Assembly: GCA_016178945.1 (NCBI GenBank)
Contig: JACOSH010000212.1
Span: forward strand, 1-50,699
Direction of reading: 5' to 3'
From: Acidobacteriota bacterium
Lineage (GTDB): Bacteria > Acidobacteriota > Terriglobia > Bryobacterales > Bryobacteraceae
DNA: 50,699 nucleotides
Both the position numbers and the translations under genes were made by a program. Of the stretch, positions 7,914 through 14,798 are shown piece after piece; within the stretch, counting starts at the first letter, position 1, and the number at the start of each line of letters is the position of its first letter. Below the pieces are notes generated by a model, which worked only from the letters and a program-made list of their open reading frames with translations, was not told the DNA's origin and did no database searches.

Positions 7914-10900
7914 ATGTTCCAGAAGAGTGCGTTCATTCTGCTCCTGTTGTGTCTTGCCGCGTTCCCGGTACTGGCCCAGGAAGTCAGCGCCAGCATCGTG
8001 GGAGTGGTCACCGACCCGTCCGGCGCCATCGTGGCCAATGCCGCGGTGACCGCCCGCGACGTCGATCGCGGCACGGTATGGGAAACCAAGAGTAACGAGG
8101 CGGGAATCTACTTCTTCCCGCGTGTTCCGCCGGGCAAGTACGAGATCAGGGTAGAAGCCAGCGGATTCAAGACCGCGGTCCGGCCGGGCATCGGGCTGGA
8201 AGTCAACCAGCGCGCGCGGTTGAACATCACCATCGAAGTCGGCGCTATCGCCGAATCAGTGGAGGTGACGGGCGAAGCGCCTCTGCTGCAGACCGACAGC
8301 ACCATGGTCGGCTCGACCATCAGCGCGAACAACCTGATCAACGCGCCGATCCGCAGCCGTAACTACATCGCCCTGGTGCTGCTGGCGCCGGGCGTCACCA
8401 CCACCGATCCTTCGGGGTTCCAGAACGACCGCCGGACAACCGGCGGCGGCCGTCCCTACGTCAACGGCAACCGGAAGGAAGCCAACAACTTCTTGCTGGA
8501 TGGCATCGACAACAACCAGGTCTCCGACAACCTGACCTCCTACCAGCCCAACCTGGAGGCCATCGCCGAAGTGAAGATGATCACCAACAACGCGTCGGCC
8601 GAGTTCGGGAACTTCCAGGGCGGCATCGTCAACGTGACCATGAAGTCGGGGACCAACGACTTCCATGGAACGCTGTTCGAGTACTTCCGGAACGACAAGC
8701 TGAACGCCAACGCCTGGTCCCGGAAGTGGAACGTGGGGCCCGACGGCAAGGCGCTGCCGCGTCCCTATGTCCGCTACAACGCGTTCGGCGCCGCCGGGGG
8801 CGGTCCGGTGCGGATTCCGGGCGTCTACAACGGCAAGGACAAGCTGTTCTTCTTCGCGGACTACCAGGCCATGCGCCGTCCCACGCCGGCCACGATCAGT
8901 ACGCCGACCGTCATGACGGCGGAAATGCGGCAGGGCGACTTCTCGCGCCTGCTCAATCTGCAACAGGAACTGGGCCGCGCCAACGTCCAGCTCTACAATC
9001 CGTACGCGCTGGATGCGAGCGGCAACCGGCAGCCCTTCCCCGGAAACCGGATCCCGCTGAGCATGGCGAGCCCGGTGGCGCGGAACCTGTTCGCCGACAC
9101 CTCCCTGTATCCGCTGCCGCTGACCTCGGCGCTGCGATTCAACCAGCTCAGCGCGTCCTCCAACGTGTTGAACCTGGACCAGGGCGACATCAAGGTGGAC
9201 GCGAAGGCCAGCAGCAAGGACGACATCTCGGTCCGCTATTCGCACAGTTGGCAGGTCAACCCCGGTTTCAACACCTTCCCGCTGTCGTTCAACTCGTTCA
9301 ACGACTCGCCTTTCAAGGCGGGAGTCGTCAACTGGACGCGTTCGATCAGCCCGTCCGTTGTGAACGAGGCGCGCGTCGGCGTGAACCGCATTGTGCTGTT
9401 CAACGGGGGTACCGACAAGGGGTACCCGGACCTGAACCAGAAGCTGGGAATCGCCGGGGTCAACAGCACGGGCTTACTATCGATCGGATTGAGCAATGGC
9501 GTGGCCGGCATCGGCGGCTCCTCGAACATCGGCACGCAGCAGTTGTTCGCCAATGCGACCTACCAATATGTGGACAACCTGACGGTGATTCGCGGCCGTC
9601 ACCTGATGAAGATGGGCGGCCAGGTCTTGCGCCAGCAGATGAACACGTTCTATGCCGGCAATAACGGCCGCACCGGATTCATGAACTTCAGCGGGCGATT
9701 CACCTCCGCGGACCCGAGCAAGTTCTCCTGGGGCGAGGCCGACTTCTTCCTGGGTCTGCCCGAGACCATCGGGCGGGGCCTGGATACTGGCACCTGGGGT
9801 CATCGCAAGATCATCTGGGGCTTCTACTTCCAGGACGACTGGAAGGCGAGCGACACCCTGACCCTGAACCTCGGGCTGCGGTGGGAGTACCACACGCCGC
9901 TGGTGGAAGTGAAGGACCGGCAGTCCAACTTCGAACACTTCACCGGCAAGCTCTTGCTGGCCGGCAAGGACGGCAACAGCCGCGCCTTGTACGCGCCTTA
10001 CAAGAAGGACTTTCAGCCTCGCATCGGCTTCGCCTGGACTCCGAAGTTCGTGTCGAAGTTCGTGGTCCGCGGCGCTTACACGATCTCCTCGTTCATGGAG
10101 GGAACCGGGACCAATCTACGGTTGCCGCTGAACCCGCCTTTCAACTCGGAGTTCGAGGGCCGGTACGATTCGCCCAGCTTCAACCTGCCGGGGTCGACGG
10201 CCTCCCAGGGACTGAGCGTGTTAACGAAGGCGGATCCCTACCGCGGGGCCAACATCCGTCTCTGGGATCCCTTCGTGCGCCCGGCCAATACCCAGCAGTG
10301 GAACCTGACCATCGAGCGGCAGTTCGCGCACGAGCTGGTGGCCACGGTCGGCTATGTCGGCCAGAAGGGGCATCACCTGGTGGTCCCGATGCCGTACTTC
10401 CAGCGGCAGTTGCTGCCGGACGGCTCGTCCACGCCCAGCTTGTACCTCTCCGGCAACCCGGCGCTGCGGGTGATCACGCAGATCTCGGGCACCAACAGCA
10501 ACGGGAACCAGAAGTACAACGCCTTGCAATCCACTTTGCGCAAGCGCATGAGCGGAGGCCTGGAGTTCCAGGCGGCCTACACCTGGTCGAAGGGGATGAG
10601 CGACGCCATCGGCTATTACGGCGAGGGCGGTCAGGCCGGATCGCAATCGGCCTATTGGCAGTACCTGTACGCCCAGAAGGCCGAGTGGGGTCCCACCTAC
10701 TTCGACGCGACCCACATGCTGTCGTTGTCCCACGTGTGGGACATCCCCATCGGGAAGGGCAAGCATTTTGGCACGAACCTGCATCCGGCGCTGGAGGGCA
10801 TCATCGGCAACTGGCAGTTGGGTGGCGTGCTCTACCTGCGCAGCGGATTCCCGCTTACCATCCGCGGTCCGGACAACTCGGGCACGCTGTCGCGCGGCGC

Positions 10901-11243
10901 CCGGGCGGATCGCATCGGTGTGGGCGGCACGCGGGGCGAAGTCGGCCCCAACTCCCGCTGGTTCGAAACCACCGCCTACCGGACTCCGCTGGCCAGGACG
11001 CTGGGCAGCGCCGGCAACGGCACCGAACGCGGACCGGGATGGAAGACCTACGACATCTCGATCCACAAGCGGTTCCCCATTCGGGAGCGGATCTTCTTCG
11101 AGTTCCGCGCGGAGTTCTTCAATCTGACCAACACGCCGCAGTTCAACGGGCCGAACCGGACGGTGAACAGCGCTACGTTCGGCGAAATCACGGGCGCTCA
11201 AGGCGAGCGGCAGGGACAGCTCGCGCTGAAGTTTAACTTCTAA
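7914..11243 (+). CDS. Oar-like TonB-dependent outer-membrane receptor with carboxypeptidase-regulatory domain
   Basis: This is a 1109-residue outer-membrane beta-barrel protein of the kind expanded in acidobacteria. The order is: signal peptide MFQKSAFILLLLCLAAFPVLAQ; a CarboxypepD_reg domain at about residues 24-105 (SIVGVVTDPSGAIVANAAV, GKYEIRVEASGF); a plug region with RPYVNGNRKEANNFLLDGID and MKSGTNDFHGTLFEYFRN; then a long barrel ending in FEFRAEFFNLTNTPQFNGP and a terminal LALKFNF with C-terminal Phe, the usual BAM recognition residue. The ATG at 7914 has a strong ribosome site; the track start at 7839 lies upstream of the promoter. No substrate can be assigned; plant polymers or oligosaccharides are typical guesses. 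It appears monocistronic. Confidence 0.92.
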   Translation: MFQKSAFILLLLCLAAFPVLAQEVSASIVGVVTDPSGAIVANAAVTARDVDRGTVWETKSNEAGIYFFPRVPPGKYEIRVEASGFKTAVRPGIGLEVNQRARLNITIEVGAIAESVEVTGEAPLLQTDSTMVGSTISANNLINAPIRSRNYIALVLLAPGVTTTDPSGFQNDRRTTGGGRPYVNGNRKEANNFLLDGIDNNQVSDNLTSYQPNLEAIAEVKMITNNASAEFGNFQGGIVNVTMKSGTNDFHGTLFEYFRNDKLNANAWSRKWNVGPDGKALPRPYVRYNAFGAAGGGPVRIPGVYNGKDKLFFFADYQAMRRPTPATISTPTVMTAEMRQGDFSRLLNLQQELGRANVQLYNPYALDASGNRQPFPGNRIPLSMASPVARNLFADTSLYPLPLTSALRFNQLSASSNVLNLDQGDIKVDAKASSKDDISVRYSHSWQVNPGFNTFPLSFNSFNDSPFKAGVVNWTRSISPSVVNEARVGVNRIVLFNGGTDKGYPDLNQKLGIAGVNSTGLLSIGLSNGVAGIGGSSNIGTQQLFANATYQYVDNLTVIRGRHLMKMGGQVLRQQMNTFYAGNNGRTGFMNFSGRFTSADPSKFSWGEADFFLGLPETIGRGLDTGTWGHRKIIWGFYFQDDWKASDTLTLNLGLRWEYHTPLVEVKDRQSNFEHFTGKLLLAGKDGNSRALYAPYKKDFQPRIGFAWTPKFVSKFVVRGAYTISSFMEGTGTNLRLPLNPPFNSEFEGRYDSPSFNLPGSTASQGLSVLTKADPYRGANIRLWDPFVRPANTQQWNLTIERQFAHELVATVGYVGQKGHHLVVPMPYFQRQLLPDGSSTPSLYLSGNPALRVITQISGTNSNGNQKYNALQSTLRKRMSGGLEFQAAYTWSKGMSDAIGYYGEGGQAGSQSAYWQYLYAQKAEWGPTYFDATHMLSLSHVWDIPIGKGKHFGTNLHPALEGIIGNWQLGGVLYLRSGFPLTIRGPDNSGTLSRGARADRIGVGGTRGEVGPNSRWFETTAYRTPLARTLGSAGNGTERGPGWKTYDISIHKRFPIRERIFFEFRAEFFNLTNTPQFNGPNRTVNSATFGEITGAQGERQGQLALKFNF

Positions 11244-11270
11244 CGCGGGGCCTCCCTGCCTCGCGCGTTA
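11241..11270 (+). terminator. Stem-loop at the end of the TonB receptor gene
   Basis: TAACGCG at 11241-11247, which includes the stop codon, pairs perfectly with CGCGTTA at 11264-11270. There is no T-run after it, so it is a weak or factor-assisted terminator at best. The next gene starts only seven bases later at a GTG, so some read-through may be intended. Confidence 0.35.
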
Positions 11271-11276
11271 TGCTGG

Positions 11277-12305
11277 GTGGGGAGGCTCTCTATCCGCAAG
11301 ATTCTGGTTCGCGCGGCCAACTGGGTTGGCGACGCGGTGATGTCGCTGCCCGCTCTACGCGCCTTGCGCGAACGATTCCCGGAAGCGGAGATCGCGGTCC
11401 TGGCCCGGCCGTGGGTGCCGGATCTTTATGCGGAGGAGAGCTCGATCCGGCGCGTGATTCCGTATGGGCCTTGCGGCGGGTGGCGCGATTGGGACGCCAA
11501 GTGGAGTGTAGCGCGGCAGCTTCGCGCCGAGCGGTTCGATTGCGCCATCCTGTTCCAGAACGCGTTTGAGGCGGCGTTGGTGGCGCGGCTGGCGGGGATC
11601 CCGCGGCGCATCGGGTACGATCGGGATGGGCGTGGCTGGCTGCTTACCGACGCCGAGCCCGTGCCGAAGCCCGGCGAAATCCCCCGTCATGAGCGCTTCT
11701 ACTACCTGGAGCTGCTGCGTCGCGCCGGGATCCTGGAAGCGCTTCCGGAGGTGGAGGCGATCCGGCTTGAAGAAAGGGGCGCGGAAGCGGGCCGGAAGCG
11801 ATTCGCGGAGCTGGGAGTGAGCCCGCCAGTGATCGGGATGAGTCCGGGCGCCGCCTACGGGGGGGCAAAACGCTGGATTCCCTCGCACTTCGCGGCGGCG
11901 GCGGCGCGGCTGGGAGACCGGGTGGCGCTGTTCGGCTCGGAGAGCGAGCGAGCGCTGTGCGAGGAGATTGCGGTGGAGATCCGGAAACGCGGCGCGGCGG
12001 CGCACAATCTGGCCGGGCAGACCACGCTGCGCGAGTTTATCGAGTTGGCCGCGGCGTGCCGCCTGTACCTGACCAACGACTCTGGCGCCATGCACATCGC
12101 CTCGGCGCTGGGGGTGCCGACGGTGGCCATCTTCGGCCCGACCGACGACACCACGACCGGACCCACCGGCCCCCTGGCGCGGGTGGTGAGGGAGCCGGTG
12201 GAATGCAGCCCGTGCCTGCTGCGGGAGTGCCCCATCGACCATCGCTGCATGACACGCGTGACGCCGGAGCGGGTGGTCAGCGTGGCGCTGGATCTGGTGA
12301 AATAG
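11277..12305 (+). CDS. waaF: GT9 ADP-heptose:LPS heptosyltransferase (WaaF-like)
   Basis: This is a 342-residue cytoplasmic, membrane-associated glycosyltransferase of family 9 that adds heptose to the inner core of lipopolysaccharide. The N-terminal domain opens with RKILVRAANWVGDAVMSLPALRAL, typical of WaaF. The C-terminal donor-binding domain has SPGAAYGGAKRWIP, TNDSGAMHIASALGVPTVAIFGPTD and the Cys-rich tail CSPCLLRECPIDHRCM seen in heptosyltransferase II. The start is a GTG at 11277 (MGRLSIRK); no better start fits the conserved N-terminus. It is followed by a nucleotidyltransferase-like gene and a second GT9 gene, consistent with an LPS-core cluster. Confidence 0.88.
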   Translation: MGRLSIRKILVRAANWVGDAVMSLPALRALRERFPEAEIAVLARPWVPDLYAEESSIRRVIPYGPCGGWRDWDAKWSVARQLRAERFDCAILFQNAFEAALVARLAGIPRRIGYDRDGRGWLLTDAEPVPKPGEIPRHERFYYLELLRRAGILEALPEVEAIRLEERGAEAGRKRFAELGVSPPVIGMSPGAAYGGAKRWIPSHFAAAAARLGDRVALFGSESERALCEEIAVEIRKRGAAAHNLAGQTTLREFIELAAACRLYLTNDSGAMHIASALGVPTVAIFGPTDDTTTGPTGPLARVVREPVECSPCLLRECPIDHRCMTRVTPERVVSVALDLVK

Positions 12306-12321
12306 AAGTACCTGGTCCAAC

Positions 12322-12645
12322 GTGGATACCCGCTCCAAGATCATCGACGCGGCGCGCCTGGCCGAATTGCCGCTGCCGCGCACGCTGGTGGCCGCTTACT
12401 TCGACGTGCTGGTGACCGATCATATCCGGAAACTGCGCCAGTTGCGCAGCCCGGGCCACGATCTGGTGGTGGTGCTGCGCGATCCTCCGGATCCGCTGCT
12501 GGAGCCTCGCGCGCGGGCCGAGTTGGCGGCCGCGCTGGACATGGTGGACTACGTTGTCCTGGGGGCGGATGGGCAGCTTCCGGTGGACGCGACGCTGGAA
12601 GAGGACAGGCAGGCGCTGATTGAACATGTCATCGAGCGGCACTAA
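12322..12645 (+). CDS. Small degenerate nucleotidyltransferase-like protein (HldE C-domain-like)
   Basis: This is a 107-residue protein from a GTG start. Its central part reads AAYFDVLVTDHIRKLRQLRSPGHDLVVVLRD, then R.ELAAALDMVDYVVL. The layout matches the start of cytidylyltransferase-fold enzymes such as the HldE/RfaE C-terminal domain (FDxLHxGHxxxL...ALGDxLxVxxxxD...RxxxLAALxxVDYVV). The catalytic HxGH has become VTDH, so the first His and the Gly are lost, and the C-terminal ISSTxIR-like motif is missing. It is probably not an active ADP-heptose synthase. It lies between two heptosyltransferase-like genes, and its end overlaps the next gene by about 20 bases. The product assignment is inference; the function is unknown. 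Confidence 0.6.
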   Translation: MDTRSKIIDAARLAELPLPRTLVAAYFDVLVTDHIRKLRQLRSPGHDLVVVLRDPPDPLLEPRARAELAAALDMVDYVVLGADGQLPVDATLEEDRQALIEHVIERH

Positions 12646-13588
12646 TATCCTGGTGGTGCGGCTGAGCGCCATGGGCGACGTGATTCACGCATTGCCCGCG
12701 GCGGCCAGCCTGAAACACGGATTTCCCGGCGCGCGCCTGACCTGGGTGATCGCGTCCCGGTGGGCGACGCTGATGGACTCCAACCCGTTCGTCGACCGGG
12801 TGATCCTGTTGGACCGGAAAAGTCTGACCAGCGTCCGGCGGGCTCGCAGCGAACTGCGGGAAGCGCGCTTCGATCTGGCGGTGGATTTCCAAGGGCTGAT
12901 TCAATCGGCCCTGGTGGCGTCGGCGGCACGGCCCGACCGCCTGGTGGGGTTTGATTCCGCGCAAGTACGGGAGCGCGCGGCGGCGCTGTTCTATTCGCGG
13001 GCCGTCGCGGTCGAGGCGCGGCACGTGGTGGAGCGCAATCTGGAGCTGGCCCGGGCGGCCGGGGCGAGCAGTCTGCTGCGCGTATTCCCGCTGCCGGAAG
13101 GAGCGGCGGAGGATAAGTTGCCCGAGGGCGAGTTCGTGCTGGCCTGCCCGCTGGCGGGTTGGGAATCCAAGCAGTGGCCGGTGGAATATTACGAGCGGCT
13201 GGCCGAGCGCCTCGAGCGGGAGGCGGGCGTGCCGCTGGTGGTCAACGGGCCGCCCTCGAGCCGCGAGGCGCTGTCGGCCATCCGAGGGATGTGCGTGCAC
13301 CTGTCGGGCCTGGCCGGGCTGATCCACGCTACGCGCCGGGCCACTGCGGTGGTGGGGATCGACAGCGGGCCGCTGCACCTGGCGGCGGCGCTGGGCAAAC
13401 CGGGCGTCGCGATCTTCGGTCCCACCGATCCGGAGCGAAATGGCCCCTACGGCGGGACGCTCAGGGTGCTACGCAGTGCGGGCGCGGCCACCAATTACAA
13501 GCGTGGGACCCGGATCGATCCGAGCATGCGCGAGATCTCGCCGGATGCGGTGTTCGAGGCCCTGAGGCCCGTGGCGAGCCTGGCGTGA
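12626..13588 (+). CDS. waaC: GT9 heptosyltransferase I-like protein (WaaC-like)
   Basis: This is a 320-residue GT9 glycosyltransferase. The N-terminus SGTNILVVRLSAMGDVIHALPAAASLK is characteristic of heptosyltransferase I, which attaches the first heptose to Kdo. The donor domain carries LACPLAGWESKQWPVEYYERLA, VVGIDSGPLHLAAALGKPGVAIFGPTDPERNGP and a C-terminal RIDPSMREISPDAVFEAL. I take the ATG at 12626; the track uses a TTG at 12620. Either start overlaps the end of the small gene before it. The stop overlaps the next gene in GTGA. In bacteria without classical heptose-containing core this family may transfer other sugars, so the acceptor is inferred. Confidence 0.85.
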   Translation: MSSSGTNILVVRLSAMGDVIHALPAAASLKHGFPGARLTWVIASRWATLMDSNPFVDRVILLDRKSLTSVRRARSELREARFDLAVDFQGLIQSALVASAARPDRLVGFDSAQVRERAAALFYSRAVAVEARHVVERNLELARAAGASSLLRVFPLPEGAAEDKLPEGEFVLACPLAGWESKQWPVEYYERLAERLEREAGVPLVVNGPPSSREALSAIRGMCVHLSGLAGLIHATRRATAVVGIDSGPLHLAAALGKPGVAIFGPTDPERNGPYGGTLRVLRSAGAATNYKRGTRIDPSMREISPDAVFEALRPVASLA

Positions 13589-14127
13589 CCTTCCCCAAAC
13601 CCTACGCCGACGCCGCGATGCGCCTACGCGTGCCCAGCGGATTCCTGCTGGTGGCGGCCTTCGCCTGGTGGGCGGCGCCGGACCCGCCCTCGCTGGCCTG
13701 GGGCGCGCCGGTGTCGCTGGCGGGTCTGCTGCTGCGGGCGTGGGCGGCGGGACACCTGTCGAAGAACCAGGCGCTGGCCACCGGCGGCCCTTACGCGTGG
13801 GTCCGCAATCCGCTGTATCTGGGAACGCTGCTGGTCGCGCTGGGACTGGCGGTGGCGTCGCGCCAGGCGGGGCTGGCGGCGCTGTTCGCGGCCGTGTTTG
13901 CGCTGGTGTACCTGCCGGCGATCCAGTTGGAGGAGGAGCATCTGCGCAAGCTGTTCCCCGAGTATGCCGAATATGCGCGGCGGGTGCCGGCGCTGACGCC
14001 GCGCCGGCCGGACGTGCCCTCCGGGGAGCGATTCCGGTTCGAGCTGTATGTGAACAACCAGGAGTACCAGGCGCTGGCGGGGTACCTGGCCGGGCTGGGG
14101 CTGCTGGGCTGGAAGGTCTGGGGCTGA
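13585..14127 (+). CDS. ICMT/PEMT-type membrane methyltransferase
   Basis: This is a 180-residue integral membrane protein of the isoprenylcysteine carboxyl methyltransferase/phospholipid methyltransferase type. About four hydrophobic helices are visible. The signature block is ALATGGPYAWVRNPLYLGTLLVALGL, then IQLEEEHLRKLFPEYAEYARRVPALTPRRP, which binds S-adenosylmethionine and the substrate head group. The GTG at 13585 overlaps the stop of the heptosyltransferase gene in GTGA, implying coupling; an ATG at 13618 is an alternative start that would shorten the N-terminus by 11 residues. A C-terminal hydrophobic tail (YQALAGYLAGLGLLGW) extends past the usual domain end. Lipid A or another lipid is a plausible target given the neighbours, but that is a guess. 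Confidence 0.8.
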   Translation: MTFPKPYADAAMRLRVPSGFLLVAAFAWWAAPDPPSLAWGAPVSLAGLLLRAWAAGHLSKNQALATGGPYAWVRNPLYLGTLLVALGLAVASRQAGLAALFAAVFALVYLPAIQLEEEHLRKLFPEYAEYARRVPALTPRRPDVPSGERFRFELYVNNQEYQALAGYLAGLGLLGWKVWG

Positions 14128-14138
14128 CTGCTAGACAG

Positions 14139-14155
14139 ATGCATGCACATGCATG
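14139..14155. promoter_or_regulatory. Operator-like repeat upstream of vapB-type antitoxin
   Basis: ATGCATG occurs at 14139-14145 and 14149-14155, so the copies are spaced by ten bases, one helical turn. The same segment contains the inverted repeat CATGC-ACAT-GCATG at 14142-14155. This is a likely binding site for the ribbon-helix-helix antitoxin, alone or with its toxin. It is inferred from position and symmetry only. Confidence 0.5.
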
Positions 14156-14158
14156 TAT

Positions 14159-14183
14159 GATGGTGGTCATGCGAACCACCATC
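14159..14183 (+). promoter_or_regulatory. Inverted repeat with the antitoxin start codon in its loop
   Basis: GATGGTGGT (14159-14167) pairs perfectly with ACCACCATC (14175-14183). The seven-base loop CATGCGA contains the ATG start codon at 14169. In DNA it could be a second operator; in RNA it would form a 9-bp hairpin over the initiation region and limit antitoxin translation. Confidence 0.5.
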
Positions 14184-14408
14184 GAGATGAAGCCAGAGCA
14201 TCGAGCCCAATTGCTCGAATTGGCCGCGCGCCGCGGAGATAAGGGATTCTCCACCGTGGTCGCCGAAGCGATTGACGCCCATCTTCAAGGCCGGTCCGGC
14301 GTCGAGCGCGCCCGCAAGGAGGCCTTGAAGGTACAAGGAAGCTTCAGTGCCAAGGAAACCGAGCGGCTGCGCCGGGAAGTGAAACGAATCCGGAGCCACT
14401 GGCGATGA
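14169..14408 (+). CDS. VapB-type ribbon-helix-helix antitoxin
   Basis: This is a 79-residue protein directly upstream of a PIN-domain toxin. The N-terminal 40 residues, MRTTIEMKPEHRAQLLELAARRG then FSTVVAEAIDAHL, fit a ribbon-helix-helix DNA-binding domain: one beta strand and two helices. The charged C-terminal part (ERARKEALKVQGSFSAKETERLRREVKRIRSHWR) would wrap around and block the toxin. I chose the ATG at 14169 because the RHH strand begins there; further in-frame ATGs upstream lie in the repeat-rich operator region. The stop overlaps the toxin start (ATGATG). Antitoxin function is inferred from this standard arrangement. Confidence 0.82.
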   Translation: MRTTIEMKPEHRAQLLELAARRGDKGFSTVVAEAIDAHLQGRSGVERARKEALKVQGSFSAKETERLRREVKRIRSHWR

Positions 14409-14791
14409 TGGTGGCGGACACCGATGTCCTGATCGACTATCTGGGCGGTCATGCTCCCGGCGCCATTCGTGTTGCGAAGGAGATGGAGCGGGGCCGGCTA
14501 CGAACTACCGTCATCAGCCGGTTCGAGCTGCTTAGCGGAGCCCGTGACCGGCGGCAGGAGGCTCGAATCCGAGTGCTGCTGGGCGCGGCGCCGGCGCTGC
14601 CGCTCGATGAACAAGGCGCCGACCGGGCTGCTCAAGTACGACGAGCGCTGGAACAAGCCGGCGAAATGATTGGAATGGCCGACAGTTTGATCGCTGGTAT
14701 TACGTTAGCTCACGGCGGGACTCTGCTCACCCGAAACCAACGGCATTTTTCGCGCGTGGCAGGCCTTCAGATAGAAGATCCGGCTTCATAG
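14405..14791 (+). CDS. VapC-type PIN-domain ribonuclease toxin
   Basis: This is a 128-residue PIN-domain protein. The acidic Mg2+/Mn2+ site residues are visible: ADTDVLIDYL (Asp near residue 5), SRFELLSGA (Glu), GMADSLIAGITL (Asp near 93) and a final TRNQRHFSRVAGLQI. These are the four conserved positions of VapC RNases, which cleave tRNA or rRNA when released from the antitoxin. The start overlaps the antitoxin stop; two adjacent ATGs (14405, 14408) could serve. The stop is only seven bases from the convergent end of the next gene. Confidence 0.9.
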   Translation: MMVADTDVLIDYLGGHAPGAIRVAKEMERGRLRTTVISRFELLSGARDRRQEARIRVLLGAAPALPLDEQGADRAAQVRRALEQAGEMIGMADSLIAGITLAHGGTLLTRNQRHFSRVAGLQIEDPAS

Positions 14792-14798
14792 CGCTTCG

